A DNA stretch of 64,000 nt from CABZJG01 sp902512685 (GCA_051201605.1 CP179201.1:2542001-2606000); one strand, 5' to 3'; shown: positions 35,212 to 44,857, counted from the first letter of the stretch. Notes: generated by a model not told the origin, from the sequence alone. A program made the numbers and translations.

Positions 35212-36191
35212 CCGTCGCTCCGCAAAGAGTATATCATTTCGGCCATGATTGAGGCTGCGATTTCCGCTGGGGTCGCTGCACCAATATTCAATCCGACAGG
35301 CCCGTTAATGCGGCCGATCTTATCCTTGGAAAACCCCTTTTCCTGCAGCCTCAAACAGCGCTGTTCATGTGTGCGTTTGGATCCCAAGGCTCCGATATAA
35401 AAGGCCTCTGACCGCAATGCCAATTCCAGTGCAGGATCATCCAGCTTTGGGTCATGGGTCAGCAAAACCACTGCGGTTCTTGCATCAAGCCCATGGGCTT
35501 GCAAAGCCTCATCTGGCCAATCATTTAAAATATTTAAATCTGGAAATCGTTCCGGTGAGGCAAAGCTCTCACGTGGATCAACCACCACCGGATCAAATCC
35601 GACAATCCGGGCCATAGGCAGCAAAGCCTGGGCAATATGAACAGCGCCGACAACCACGAGCCGCAGCGGCGGCATATGGACAGCTACAAAAGTTTGCCCG
35701 TCTTCTTCAAAGCCCGATCGGTCCATTTGCATCCGGTTAGAATGGCCCGAATACTCAAGCGCTCGGGTTTCTTTTTGAATATTGACCACATAGGCAACCG
35801 CGCGGCGCTGTGCGCGGGCCTCAACCAATTCTTTTAGCATAGGCTCTGGCAATACAGCGCCAATGGGTTCAAGCAAAATACGGATTGTGCCGCCGCAGGC
35901 TAGGCCCACAGCAAAGGCATCTCCGTTACTGATCCCAAATTCCAAAATCTTACTGCGGCCATCAGCAAGGGCTTGCTGGGCCTCAAGCACCACGGCGCCC
36001 TCGACACAGCCGCCAGACACCGAGCCTTGCATATTGCCATCACCGCTGACCACAAGTTGAGCGCCAACGCGGCGCGGCGCCGATCCCCAAGTCTGCACCA
36101 CAGTTGCCAAAACCGCGCCGCGGCCCTTTTGGTGCCAGTCCAGCGCCTGCTTTGGAATTGTATCAAAGGTGATTATATCGGGCAGTTTCAT
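35208..36191 (-). CDS. XdhC/CoxI family molybdenum-enzyme maturation protein
   Basis: 327 residues. The N-terminal XdhC domain carries VQTWGSAPRRVGAQLVV, QGSVSGGCVEGAVVLEA and GLACGGTIRILLEP, with the conserved cysteines; the C-terminal Rossmann-like domain starts near RLVVVGAVHIAQALLPMA and contains VLLTHDPKLDDPALELAL and YIGALGSKRTHEQR. XdhC proteins bind and sulfurate Moco before insertion into xanthine dehydrogenase or CO dehydrogenase. It forms one unit with the molybdopterin-binding gene (ATGA overlap) and follows the CoxE gene. Confidence 0.9.
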   Translation of the reverse strand: MKLPDIITFDTIPKQALDWHQKGRGAVLATVVQTWGSAPRRVGAQLVVSGDGNMQGSVSGGCVEGAVVLEAQQALADGRSKILEFGISNGDAFAVGLACGGTIRILLEPIGAVLPEPMLKELVEARAQRRAVAYVVNIQKETRALEYSGHSNRMQMDRSGFEEDGQTFVAVHMPPLRLVVVGAVHIAQALLPMARIVGFDPVVVDPRESFASPERFPDLNILNDWPDEALQAHGLDARTAVVLLTHDPKLDDPALELALRSEAFYIGALGSKRTHEQRCLRLQEKGFSKDKIGRINGPVGLNIGAATPAEIAASIMAEMIYSLRSDG

Positions 36192-36223
36192 GCTAATCAG
36201 CGTCCTTTAAGGCTTTGGCTAGA

Positions 36224-37465
36224 CTATAGTAAACGTCGTTTTTGACCATAATCCTCTGGCTCTGAGATTACACTAGCAAGCTCTTGCAAAGACGCAATAG
36301 AATGCGCAGACCGAAAACTGTCGACATGCGGCAACATTGCCTTTATCCCAGCTGCTTTGACCTCGAACTTGTCCCATCGAAGCAGCGGATTCAACCAGAT
36401 CAGGCGCCGTGCACTGAGCCTCAGCCGCTGCATTTCACACGATAAATCTGCGCCTTGATCTGTTTCCAAACCATCCGTGATGAGTAAAACCAAAGCTCCC
36501 TGCCCCAGTACGCGCCGTGACCAGTCGCGGTTAAATGCATGCAAACAAGCTGCAATCCGAGTGCCGCCATCCCAATCTTTCGCCTGAGTTCCAGCGCTCG
36601 CCAGTGCGGCATCAACATCCTTGGTCTGTAATTGGCGTGAGATATTTGTAAGGCGGGTGCCAAAGGTAAAGCTGTAAACCTTGGCCCATCCGGCCCCTTT
36701 TTGATTGGCCACTGCATGCGCAAAATGCAAAACCATCCTGCTATACTGGCGCATTGAGCCGGAAATATCGCACAGGATCACCAAATCAGGCCAGCGGATA
36801 CAGCTTTTGCGCATCCGCAAAGCTTTTAGATCACCGCCCTGTCGGATTGCCGATCGCAGCGTGGCTGGACGATCCAACCGGCGCCCGATTGAGGCCGCAG
36901 CGGTTCGCCGACTGATCAGTGGTTTAACGGGCAGTTTTAATCTTGCAAGCATGGATTTTGCCTGGGCCATTTCCACCGTGCTCATTTGCTCAAAATCCAA
37001 GTGCCGCAGGCGTTCGTTCGGCGACATGGTATGAGCCGCGTTGATTTCGATTTCTGTTTCATTTTCAGATTTTGTCGCTGCCGGCAAAGCTGCAGCTTGA
37101 TTATCAAGCAAGGCTTGTGCCGCCCGCTTTTCACCAGCTTGCGGCTTTCGCTTTTCTTGCACGCCCTGCACAGCGGGCAGCAAAAGGCCCATCATATGCT
37201 CTAAAAACCGTGGATCGCGCCAGTAGAGGCGAAAAACCTGAGCAAAAATGGAGCGGTGCTCAGGGCGGGATACAAAACAGGCTTGAAGTGCCCAAAAAAA
37301 ATCCTGCTTGTTGGTAAAACCTGCGGCCTCTACCGCACGCAAGGCATCGCCAACGCGCACAGGTCCAATTGGCAAGCCGGCGCGCCGCAACGCACGGGCA
37401 AAATGGGTGATGTTGTCGGCAAGGCGCGGCGCCTCGGGCATATCGAGCGGCGCAAATTCAACCAT
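36224..37465 (-). CDS. coxE: CoxE-like VWA domain protein
   Basis: 413 residues. The von Willebrand A domain is at about 215-390, with the MIDAS motif VILCDISGSMRQYSRM (about 229-244) and VLLITDGLETDQGADL. The N-terminal part, with DNITHFARALRRAGLPIGP, is typical of CoxE. CoxD and CoxE act together, as an AAA+ motor and its VWA partner, in maturing the Mo-Cu CO dehydrogenase active site and related hydroxylases. It is 60 bases after the CoxD gene and 32 before xdhC. Confidence 0.9.
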   Translation of the reverse strand: MVEFAPLDMPEAPRLADNITHFARALRRAGLPIGPVRVGDALRAVEAAGFTNKQDFFWALQACFVSRPEHRSIFAQVFRLYWRDPRFLEHMMGLLLPAVQGVQEKRKPQAGEKRAAQALLDNQAAALPAATKSENETEIEINAAHTMSPNERLRHLDFEQMSTVEMAQAKSMLARLKLPVKPLISRRTAAASIGRRLDRPATLRSAIRQGGDLKALRMRKSCIRWPDLVILCDISGSMRQYSRMVLHFAHAVANQKGAGWAKVYSFTFGTRLTNISRQLQTKDVDAALASAGTQAKDWDGGTRIAACLHAFNRDWSRRVLGQGALVLLITDGLETDQGADLSCEMQRLRLSARRLIWLNPLLRWDKFEVKAAGIKAMLPHVDSFRSAHSIASLQELASVISEPEDYGQKRRLL

Positions 37466-37525
37466 GCTTTGCCCCCGACATCACCGGAATTGCGATTAAA
37501 TGAGTATTTAGGCAAAGAAAAAGCA

Positions 37526-38434
37526 TCAAGCCGATTCCAAAGCCGCCCGCGCGTCATCAAGCAGACGGCGCGCTTCTGAGTTTTGCAGCTTTGCGATGTC
37601 ATCTTGATATTTCAAAATAGCGCCAAGCGTGTCGCAGATCACTTCGGGGCTCAGCTCGATCATATCGAGCGCCAGCAGGCATTTGGCCCAGTCAATTGTT
37701 TCGGCAACACCGGGTTTTTTAAACAAATCCTCTTGCCGCAGACGTTGCACAAAGGCCACGACCTCGCGGCTTAGGTTTTGCGCGACATCCGGCACCCGGG
37801 CATTTAAAATATCCATTTCACGGCTAAAATCAGGATAATCTAGCCAGTGGTATAAACAGCGGCGCTTGAGCGCATCATGCACTTCGCGGGTCCGGTTAGA
37901 AGTCACGATAACGATCGGTGGATGCGGAGCAGCTATGGTGCCGAGTTCGGGAATGGTAACTTGAAATTCGGACAGTGCTTCGAGCAAAAACGCCTCAAAT
38001 GGGGCATCAGTGCGGTCCAGCTCATCGATGAGTAAAATTGGTGGGCCCTTCTCATCGGGTTGCATTGCCTGCAGCAAAGGGCGCTTGATGAGGTATTGGT
38101 CGCTAAAAAGTTCGGACTGCAAAGCATCGCGGTTTGCGCCTCCTGCAGCTTCGGCAGTGCGTATCGCCACCATCTGCGCCGGAAAGTTCCAGTCATAAAC
38201 GGCCGTTGACGCATCCAGCCCTTCGTAGCACTGCAGGCGGATCAATGAACGGTCCAATGTCGACGCCAAAGCTTTGGCTATTTCGGTTTTACCAACGCCC
38301 GCCTCACCCTCCAAGAATAATGGGCGGTTGAGCCGCAGAGCCAAGAAAACCACCGTGGCTAAAGATCTATCAACAACGTAACTTTGTGCAGCCAGCATAT
38401 TTTGCACGGCATCAATTGATTGAATTTGCGTCAT
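37526..38434 (-). CDS. coxD: CoxD-like MoxR AAA+ ATPase
   Basis: 302 residues from an ATG at 38434 with GAGGAAATGG upstream. MoxR-type AAA+: Walker A LEGEAGVGKTEIAKALA (about residues 41-57), Walker B ILLIDELDRTDAPFEAFLLEAL, sensor 1 VIVTSNRTREVHDALKRRCLY. CoxD is a chaperone-like ATPase needed to build the [CuSMoO2] site of CO dehydrogenase. It leads the unit coxD-coxE-xdhC-molybdopterin-binding. No coxL, coxM or coxS lies in the window. Confidence 0.9.
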   Translation of the reverse strand: MTQIQSIDAVQNMLAAQSYVVDRSLATVVFLALRLNRPLFLEGEAGVGKTEIAKALASTLDRSLIRLQCYEGLDASTAVYDWNFPAQMVAIRTAEAAGGANRDALQSELFSDQYLIKRPLLQAMQPDEKGPPILLIDELDRTDAPFEAFLLEALSEFQVTIPELGTIAAPHPPIVIVTSNRTREVHDALKRRCLYHWLDYPDFSREMDILNARVPDVAQNLSREVVAFVQRLRQEDLFKKPGVAETIDWAKCLLALDMIELSPEVICDTLGAILKYQDDIAKLQNSEARRLLDDARAALESA

Positions 38435-38792
38435 TCCATTTCCTCTTTGATCTATAGCTGCATCTTGTGCTCTGCGGGTCAACCCCATGCGGTGCATCAA
38501 GTGATGATTTCGAGTATCACGATATACGAACGGTGGCCAAAACGCATGTCAAGGCAAGTCGGTTATAACCCGTTCTAGACCGAGGGCGGCGCACCGCTAA
38601 AGTTTGAGCTGGCTCACCCAAGAAGATCGTTGGGACCGAAAATCTTAATCCGCGCAACGGGCGCTTGCAAATGGCTGCTTTACAATTTTATCTCTGAGCC
38701 AGCGCCAAAAAACCATACCGAGGGTTCGAAAATCATGTGTTTTGTGGCTCCTGCACTGGTACAATCGATCGGCTTTGTATAATGCCTGCCAC
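38435..38792. other. 358-base divergent intergenic region (coxD and pyrC)
   Basis: Holds the starts of coxD (leftward) and pyrC (rightward). A perfect TATAAT at 38778-38783 lies 9 bases before the pyrC ATG with only a weak -35 (ACTGGT region), so a pyrC transcript begun there would be nearly leaderless. No ORF, tRNA or strong hairpin is seen in the rest. Confidence 0.45.
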
Positions 38793-39845
38793 ATGACCGA
38801 TCTGCTAAAACTGACCCGCCCCGATGATTTACATCTACACCTGCGCGATGGCGCTATGCTCAAGGCAGTGCTGCCTTCCAGCGCAGCGCATTTTGCCCGT
38901 GCTCTTATAATGCCAAATTTGGTACCGCCCGTGGTCACCGCAGCGCAAGCGAGCTCCTATCGAGACAGAATTTTAAGCGCATTGCCAGATGATCAGCCTT
39001 TTGAGCCTTTGATGACGCTTTATTTGACCGAGGACACGGACCCCAACGATTTAAGCGCCGCTTTTCAAAGTGGATTGATCAGGGCAGTAAAATTATACCC
39101 CGCAGGCGCCACGACCAATTCGGCTTCAGGAGTGAGTAACTTTGAACGGGTCAGGCCGGTGCTTGAGCGGATGGCGGATATCGGTTGCCCGCTTTGTGTG
39201 CACGGTGAAGTGACCGATGATGCGGTTGATATCTTTGACCGCGAAGCTGTTTTTATTGATCGCGTGCTGGACCCGCTGCGCCGGGCCACGCCGGAACTGC
39301 GGGTCGTGATGGAACACATTACAACTGCGCAAGGGGTTGATTACGTGCGCGCCAATGCAAGCGGTTTGGCGGCAACGATCACCACCCATCATCTGTTTTT
39401 AAATCGCAATCATATGTTGGTTGGGGGTATAAAACCGCATTACTACTGTTTGCCCGTGGCCAAACGCGAAGAACACAGGCTTGCCCTGCGCAAAGCGGCC
39501 ACCAGCGGCGATGATCGGTTTTTCCTAGGCACCGACAGTGCGCCGCACCTTGATCATCACAAGGAAAGCGCCTGTGGCTGTGCCGGTTGTTTTACGGCGC
39601 TGAACACCATGCCACTATTGGCGCATGTTTTTCAAGAAGAGGCCGCGCTAGACAAATTGGAAGCGTTTACCAGTCTAAACGGAGCAAAGTTTTACAAGCT
39701 TCCCGTCAACCAAGATACGCTAACACTTGAGAAATCCCAAACGCCAGTTCGCTTTGCAAAAACAGTGGCCTCAGAAGAGGGTGAGGTAACTGTTTTTGAT
39801 CCCGGAGTATCGATATATTGGCAAGTTCAAAACCATGTTCTATGA
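38793..39845 (+). CDS. pyrC: Dihydroorotase PyrC (class II)
   Basis: 350 residues from an ATG at 38793, where homologues begin. Zinc amidohydrolase that closes carbamoyl-aspartate to dihydroorotate. The metal ligands are His14 and His16 in DDLHLHLRDG, with the carbamylated lysine in RAVKLYPAGATTNSASGV, His residues in CVHGEVTD and MEHITTAQG, and the catalytic aspartate in FLGTDSAPH. Length is typical of the short E. coli type. It is followed by pyrE after 66 bases. Confidence 0.95.
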   Translation: MTDLLKLTRPDDLHLHLRDGAMLKAVLPSSAAHFARALIMPNLVPPVVTAAQASSYRDRILSALPDDQPFEPLMTLYLTEDTDPNDLSAAFQSGLIRAVKLYPAGATTNSASGVSNFERVRPVLERMADIGCPLCVHGEVTDDAVDIFDREAVFIDRVLDPLRRATPELRVVMEHITTAQGVDYVRANASGLAATITTHHLFLNRNHMLVGGIKPHYYCLPVAKREEHRLALRKAATSGDDRFFLGTDSAPHLDHHKESACGCAGCFTALNTMPLLAHVFQEEAALDKLEAFTSLNGAKFYKLPVNQDTLTLEKSQTPVRFAKTVASEEGEVTVFDPGVSIYWQVQNHVL

Positions 39846-39911
39846 CCGGAAGAGACAGATCTAATTGGCGCCAAACGTAACGCCCAAAAAACCTAAGAGA
39901 AAGCAAACAAA

Positions 39912-40589
39912 ATGGTACCCAGCAGCTATCCAGAGCCTTCCGAAATCGCCCGATTAACGGCCCGCATGCTGCTGGAAATTCAAGCGGTAGATTTTAACAG
40001 CAGTGACCCCTTTACGCTTGCTTCAGGTCTGCCGAGCCCAACCTATGTTGATTGCCGAAAGCTGATCAGCTATCCGCGTATTCGCAGTACATTGATGGAT
40101 TTCATGACCATTACGGTGATGCGCAACGCCGGATTTGAAGCGTTTGATAACGTGGCAGGCGGAGAAACCGCAGGAATACCCTTTGCGGCGCTTGTGGCTG
40201 AGCGAATGGGGCTGCCGATGAGCTATGTGCGCAAGAAACCTAAAGGATACGGCCGCAATGCCCGTATTGAAGGCACAATGCAGGATGGCGAGCGCGTGCT
40301 TTTGGTCGAGGACCTGACCACTGACGGCGGCAGTAAACTAAGTTTTGTTGACGCTATTCGCGAAACCGGAGCCACCTGCAACCATACAGCCGTAATTTTC
40401 TACTACGATATCTTTCCGCAAACCGCGAAAACACTTGGGGACCACGGCGTGACGCTTCATCATTTATGCACCTGGTGGGATGTGCTGAAAGAGGCGAAAG
40501 CGCAACAGGCTTTTGATTCTGAAACTCTGATAGAAGTTGAGAGTTTTCTCAACTCTCCAGTGGCTTGGCAACAGGCTCGCCAGCACTAA
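39912..40589 (+). CDS. pyrE: Orotate phosphoribosyltransferase PyrE
   Basis: 225 residues. Joins orotate to PRPP giving OMP. Visible are FTLASGLPSPTYVDCRKL (about residues 37-54), the DNVAGGETAGIPFAALVAERM region, SYVRKKPKGYGRNARIEG with the catalytic loop, and the PRPP motif VLLVEDLTTDGGSKL. Lies after pyrC, as expected for de novo pyrimidine synthesis, although transcription may be separate. Confidence 0.95.
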   Translation: MVPSSYPEPSEIARLTARMLLEIQAVDFNSSDPFTLASGLPSPTYVDCRKLISYPRIRSTLMDFMTITVMRNAGFEAFDNVAGGETAGIPFAALVAERMGLPMSYVRKKPKGYGRNARIEGTMQDGERVLLVEDLTTDGGSKLSFVDAIRETGATCNHTAVIFYYDIFPQTAKTLGDHGVTLHHLCTWWDVLKEAKAQQAFDSETLIEVESFLNSPVAWQQARQH

Positions 40590-40776
40590 GGCCGACCCAA
40601 AAGGCAATTAATTTATGCCATTAAAGTCCCGACGGCGCAAATTTAAACTATATTTTGCGGCTTTATATACTTGACCTACGAAATATGCTATTCCACAGCT
40701 TATCCACAGAAACATACAATTTGCTCCAAGATAGGCTTTGGCTTTATCACCTAGCGAATACGAAAACAGGGCCCAA

Positions 40777-42267
40777 ATGAACAAGATCGCGGATATCAAC
40801 ACCCCGGCAGCGGACATACAATCACCCGATGTGATGCCGCATTCGATCGAAGCTGAACAACAGCTTTTAGGGGCTATCCTGACCAATAATGATATCTATG
40901 ACCGGGTCGCAAGTATTATCAAACCTGAGCATTTTTTTGATCCTGTGCATGCACGGATTTTCGAAGTAGCTGCTTCACGGATTGCCAAAAACAATCTTGC
41001 TTCACCCGTGACGCTAAATACATTTTTGCAAGATGATGAAGGCCTAGCCGAATTGGGCGGCGCAGCTTATCTTGCACGGCTTGCCGCCTCGGCGATCGCC
41101 GGATTTGCAGTGCGTGATTATGCCCAGATGATTTATGATCTGGCGATCCGCCGTGAACTGATCCAACTGGGTCAGGATATCAGCAGCCGGGCAACGAAAG
41201 CACATGTCGAGCAAGAGCCGAAAGATCAGATCATCGAAGCCGAGCAGGCGCTTTATAAACTTGGTGAAGACGGTCAAAGCGATAGTGGCTTTCAGTCCTT
41301 TTTGCGCGCTGTTACCTCGGCAGTGGATGTGGCCAATAACGCCTATAAACGCGAAGGCGGGTTGGCAGGCGTGGCCACGCAGCTGATCGATATGGATAAA
41401 AAGCTTGGCGGATTGCATAAATCCGACCTGCTGATACTGGCCGGCAGGCCCTCGATGGGAAAAACCTCACTGGCCACCAATATTGCCTATAATATTGCCA
41501 AATCTTATAAACGCGGAACATTATCCGATGGCACCGAAGGCACACTTGATGGCGGCATTGTTGGATTTTACTCACTTGAGATGAGCGCCGAGCAACTGGC
41601 CGCGCGGATCCTTTCAGAAGCGGCCGAGGTGCCCTCTGAACAAATTCGGCGCGGTGATATGACCGAAACCGAGTTTCGCCGCTTTGTCGAAGCGGCAAAA
41701 TCACTGGAAAGTTGCCCGCTTTATATTGACGACACGGCCGCCCTGCCCATTTCGCAGTTATCAGCCCGCGCGCGGCGTCTAAAGCGTACCCACGGGCTTG
41801 ATCTGTTGATCGTGGACTATCTTCAACTGGTGCGCCCAGCATCGGCCAAAGACAGCCGGGTTAATGAGGTGTCTGAGATTACCCAAGGGCTCAAAGCCAT
41901 TGCCAAAGAATTAAACATTCCGGTGATTGCCTTATCACAGCTTTCCCGCCAAGTGGAAAACCGCGATGACAAACGCCCGCAGCTTTCCGATTTGCGCGAA
42001 TCAGGTTCGATTGAACAGGACGCGGATGTTGTGATGTTCGTGTACCGCGAGGAATATTACAAAGAACGCGAAAAGCCAGGCGATCACGATCTTGAAAAAA
42101 TGGCGCAGTGGCAAGATGAAATGGAGCGCCTGCATGGCCGCGCCGAAGTCATCATTGGCAAACAAAGGCATGGGCCAATTGGCACTATTGAACTTAGCTT
42201 CGAGGGCCGCTTTACCCGCTTTGGCAATCTTGTCAAACCGTGGCAACAAGGCAGCGACACTCTTTAG
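40777..42267 (+). CDS. dnaB: Replicative DNA helicase DnaB
   Basis: 496 residues from an ATG at 40777. The N-terminal DnaG-interaction domain has MPHSIEAEQQLLGAIL and CFIKPEHFFDP-like IIKPEHFFDPVHARIFE; the RecA-like motor has Walker A AGRPSMGKTSLATN, GFYSLEMSAEQLAARIL, LLIVDYLQLVRPAS and IPVIALSQLSRQVENRDDKRPQLSDLRESG in segments, then the IEQDADVVMF-YREEYY motif. Hexameric 5'-3' helicase of the replisome. Upstream is a 187-base gap after pyrE with a weak 6-pair hairpin. Confidence 0.97.
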   Translation: MNKIADINTPAADIQSPDVMPHSIEAEQQLLGAILTNNDIYDRVASIIKPEHFFDPVHARIFEVAASRIAKNNLASPVTLNTFLQDDEGLAELGGAAYLARLAASAIAGFAVRDYAQMIYDLAIRRELIQLGQDISSRATKAHVEQEPKDQIIEAEQALYKLGEDGQSDSGFQSFLRAVTSAVDVANNAYKREGGLAGVATQLIDMDKKLGGLHKSDLLILAGRPSMGKTSLATNIAYNIAKSYKRGTLSDGTEGTLDGGIVGFYSLEMSAEQLAARILSEAAEVPSEQIRRGDMTETEFRRFVEAAKSLESCPLYIDDTAALPISQLSARARRLKRTHGLDLLIVDYLQLVRPASAKDSRVNEVSEITQGLKAIAKELNIPVIALSQLSRQVENRDDKRPQLSDLRESGSIEQDADVVMFVYREEYYKEREKPGDHDLEKMAQWQDEMERLHGRAEVIIGKQRHGPIGTIELSFEGRFTRFGNLVKPWQQGSDTL

Positions 42268-42437
42268 TTTCCATTTCAGGTTGTAATTTAAAAAAATTAA
42301 TATATCCTGAGAACATGCAACAGATCGCCCTTACATACTGGCTTTATTTTAGCAGCTAACTTCGCTGCCGTTGCATTATTTTCATGACCCGATGCTTTGT
42401 GCAGCCCTGATTTTTGGGTCATATTACGAATTTTCAG

Positions 42438-42902
42438 ATGATGACGGATTTACACATTCGCAATGCTGTACCGGCAGATATTGAGCTTATCGAAGATATG
42501 ATTGCCGCGCTCTGCACTTTTCAGAATGATACTTATCAACGCAATCCCGATGCAATCATCCGCGATGTCTTTGGTCCGCAGGCCGGCGCCCGCGTGTTTT
42601 TCGGCGAACGGCAGGGCACTGCAGTGGTTTTTGCGCTCTGCTTCAATGAATTTGGTCTGCATATAGGTCAAAGACGTTTGCGTGTGCATCTGTTTTACGT
42701 CGATGAAGCACACCGTAAAACCGGCGCTGGGCGCCAAATGATGCAGTATCTTGAACGCCTTGCCGCGATCGAGGGCGCCGCTGCTTTGGTGCTTGGTGCA
42801 GATTTGCAAAATGAAGCTGCCCAGCAGGCCTATTTATCAATGGGCTTCAAGCGGCGGGAATACTTTGGAGCAAACTTTATCAAATTGCTTGAAGCTGAGT
42901 AA
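42438..42902 (+). CDS. GNAT family N-acetyltransferase
   Basis: About 154 residues; the start is one of two adjacent ATGs at 42438 and 42441 (a TTG at 42414 is less likely). GNAT fold: IRNAVPADIELIEDMIAAL at the start, VHLFYVDEAHRKTGAGRQMMQYLERLAA carries the acetyl-CoA pyrophosphate loop (R-K-T-G-A-G), and NEAAQQAYLSMGFKRREYF ends the fold. The acceptor is unknown. Alone between dnaB and alr. Confidence 0.9.
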   Translation: MMTDLHIRNAVPADIELIEDMIAALCTFQNDTYQRNPDAIIRDVFGPQAGARVFFGERQGTAVVFALCFNEFGLHIGQRRLRVHLFYVDEAHRKTGAGRQMMQYLERLAAIEGAAALVLGADLQNEAAQQAYLSMGFKRREYFGANFIKLLEAE

Positions 42903-43040
42903 CAAAGTGGATCACATATCACTTTTGCAGCCAAAGCCTGGGGGTTAGCGCCCCACTTTCAGCCGCAACAAGTAGATACTCATGCTAAGATTTTATTTCT
43001 TTCTACTTGACCTTGAGGCCTTGCCAGTCAAAAAAAGCGT

Positions 43041-44078
43041 ATGAGCACAGCCACTTTAACAATAGATTTAATGTCGATCCGAGCCAACTGGCGCGCACTC
43101 AGTGCGCTCAGCGCCGGCGTGACCGGCGCTGTGGTCAAGGCAAACGGCTATGGGCTTGAAGCCGCACGGGTTTCGAGGGCATTGGCCCAAGAAGGCGCGC
43201 GGCATTTTTTCGTTGCGGTGGCAGAAGAAGGCGCCGTAGTGCGCCGCGCCTTAGGCCCTGGACCCAAGATATATGTGTTTTCGGGGCATATGGAAACCGA
43301 CACATCGCTGATCCGCGATCATCAGCTAATCCCTATGATCAACTCGGTGGATCAATTGCTGCGCCATGTGGAGGCGATGCCAGACGTGGAATTTGGCGTG
43401 CAGCTTGATAGCGGCATGAACCGGCTGGGTTTAGAACCTTTGGAATGGCAGGCTGTGCGCGATTTGGTGCTTCGCTTAAAACCCGAAATTTTAATGTCCC
43501 ATCTGGCCTGTGCGGATGATCCGCAGCACACCATGAACGGCCAGCAACTCCGCGAATTCCGCGATATGACCGATGGGCTTAATATTCCGCGCTCGTTGGC
43601 GGCAACAGGTGGAATATTACTTGGGAATAGTTATCATTTTGAATTAACTCGCCCTGGCGTGGGGCTTTATGGCGGCGCCCCCTTTGAAACCGCACAATCC
43701 GTGGTAACGCTGGATGTTCCTGTGATCCAGGTGCGTGATGTAGATACCGGGGAAACTGTTGGCTATTCCAACACATGGACAGCCCCGACCCCGCGAAAAA
43801 TTGCCACTGTTTCGGCCGGATATGCGGATGGGATTATGCGCAATCTTGGTCCGAACCTAAGTTTATATTCCGAACGCGTGGCTTGCCCGGTGGTGGGCCG
43901 CATTTCCATGGATCTTATCGGTGTTGATATCACTTTGCTGGCCGATACTCCAAACAATTTGCAACTGTTGAACAGCTTGCAAAGTATCGATGATTTGGCC
44001 GCCGCCGCTGACACCATTGGCTATGAGGTCCTAACCTCGCTTGGTTCTCGCTATCAAAGACGTTATAGAGAGACATGA
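43041..44078 (+). CDS. alr: Alanine racemase
   Basis: 345 residues. PLP enzyme that makes D-alanine for peptidoglycan. The PLP lysine is Lys33 in GAVVKANGYGLEAA and the opposite catalytic tyrosine lies in TVSAGYADGIMRNL. Other signs are VQLDSGMNRLGL and RPGVGLYGGAP, plus VVGRISMDLIGVD. Slightly short but complete compared with the usual 355-375. Its last four bases overlap the start of the membrane permease gene (ATGA), so cell wall and lipid functions are coupled here. Confidence 0.95.
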   Translation: MSTATLTIDLMSIRANWRALSALSAGVTGAVVKANGYGLEAARVSRALAQEGARHFFVAVAEEGAVVRRALGPGPKIYVFSGHMETDTSLIRDHQLIPMINSVDQLLRHVEAMPDVEFGVQLDSGMNRLGLEPLEWQAVRDLVLRLKPEILMSHLACADDPQHTMNGQQLREFRDMTDGLNIPRSLAATGGILLGNSYHFELTRPGVGLYGGAPFETAQSVVTLDVPVIQVRDVDTGETVGYSNTWTAPTPRKIATVSAGYADGIMRNLGPNLSLYSERVACPVVGRISMDLIGVDITLLADTPNNLQLLNSLQSIDDLAAAADTIGYEVLTSLGSRYQRRYRET

Positions 44079-44857
44079 TCCTTACTGCACCTTTGGAATT
44101 TATCGGCCGCAATACCCTTAGTTTTCTAGCCGCTATTGGGCGGGTCACTTTGTTTGCTATTGAGACATTGCGCCAGTTATTCTTGCCGCCCTTTTATCTG
44201 CGTGAATTTGCTTTGTCGCTGTTACAGATCGGCTGGCTGTCGCTGCCTGTGGTTGGGCTTACAGCGTTTTTCACCGGTGGGGCACTTGCTTTGCAGATTT
44301 ACTCGGGCGGAGCCCGTTTTAACGCCGAGGCCGTGGTTCCTTCAATCGTCGCTATTGGCATGACCCGTGAGTTGGGCCCTGTACTCGGAGGCTTGATGGT
44401 CGCCGCTAGGGTTGCCAGTTCCATCGCTGCCGAAATTGGCACCATGAAAGTGACCGAACAGATTGATGCACTGGTGACGCTATCCACCAACCCGATGCGG
44501 TATTTGACAGTGCCGCGAGTACTGGCAGCGACACTGGCAGTGCCTGTCCTGGTGGCGGTCGGGGATGCAATCGGCATTATGGGTGGGTATTTCGTCGGAA
44601 TTAATCGACTGGATTTCAACGCGGCCGCATATCTCAAAAATACCGTTGATTTTCTGGAATTTTGGGATATCGCCAGCGGCATGGTCAAAGGCGCTGTCTT
44701 TGGGTTTATTGTTGCGCTCATGGGCTGTTATTATGGCATGCGCTCAGGGCGCGGAGCCCAAGGCGTTGGGCGCGCAACGAAATCGGCAGTGGTCGCTTCA
44801 AGTGTTCTTATTTTGGCGTTTAACTATGTACTGACCGAGGTTTTTTTTACCGCATGA
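44075..44857 (+). CDS. mlaE: MlaE-type ABC lipid transport permease
   Basis: 260 residues, five or six transmembrane helices. MlaE family signature: TGGALALQIYSGGARFNAEAVV with a preceding interface helix, then SIVAIGMTRELGPVLGGLMVAARVASSIAAEIGTMKVTEQIDAL in two conserved blocks. MlaE with MlaF moves phospholipids between inner membrane and periplasm, usually with an MCE protein (MlaD). Overlaps alr by ATGA and mlaF by ATGA. Confidence 0.93.
   Translation: MILTAPLEFIGRNTLSFLAAIGRVTLFAIETLRQLFLPPFYLREFALSLLQIGWLSLPVVGLTAFFTGGALALQIYSGGARFNAEAVVPSIVAIGMTRELGPVLGGLMVAARVASSIAAEIGTMKVTEQIDALVTLSTNPMRYLTVPRVLAATLAVPVLVAVGDAIGIMGGYFVGINRLDFNAAAYLKNTVDFLEFWDIASGMVKGAVFGFIVALMGCYYGMRSGRGAQGVGRATKSAVVASSVLILAFNYVLTEVFFTA

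Noticed and set aside
38718..38732. GGTTCGAAAATC resembling a tRNA T-loop
   Set aside because: No acceptor or anticodon stem can be built around it; same for GGTTCGAAAAC near 50838.
40636..40659. CGCAAA/TTTGCG hairpin after pyrE
   Set aside because: Only six pairs with a long loop and no T run directly behind it; not called a terminator.
40608..40886. 92-residue minus-strand frame between pyrE and dnaB with hydrophobic stretches
   Set aside because: It runs into the conserved 5' end of dnaB and has no ribosome site or family likeness; probably a chance frame.
42384..42422. ATGACCC and GGGTCAT complementary arms upstream of the GNAT gene
   Set aside because: Spacer of 25 bases and no T run; not distinguishable from chance.
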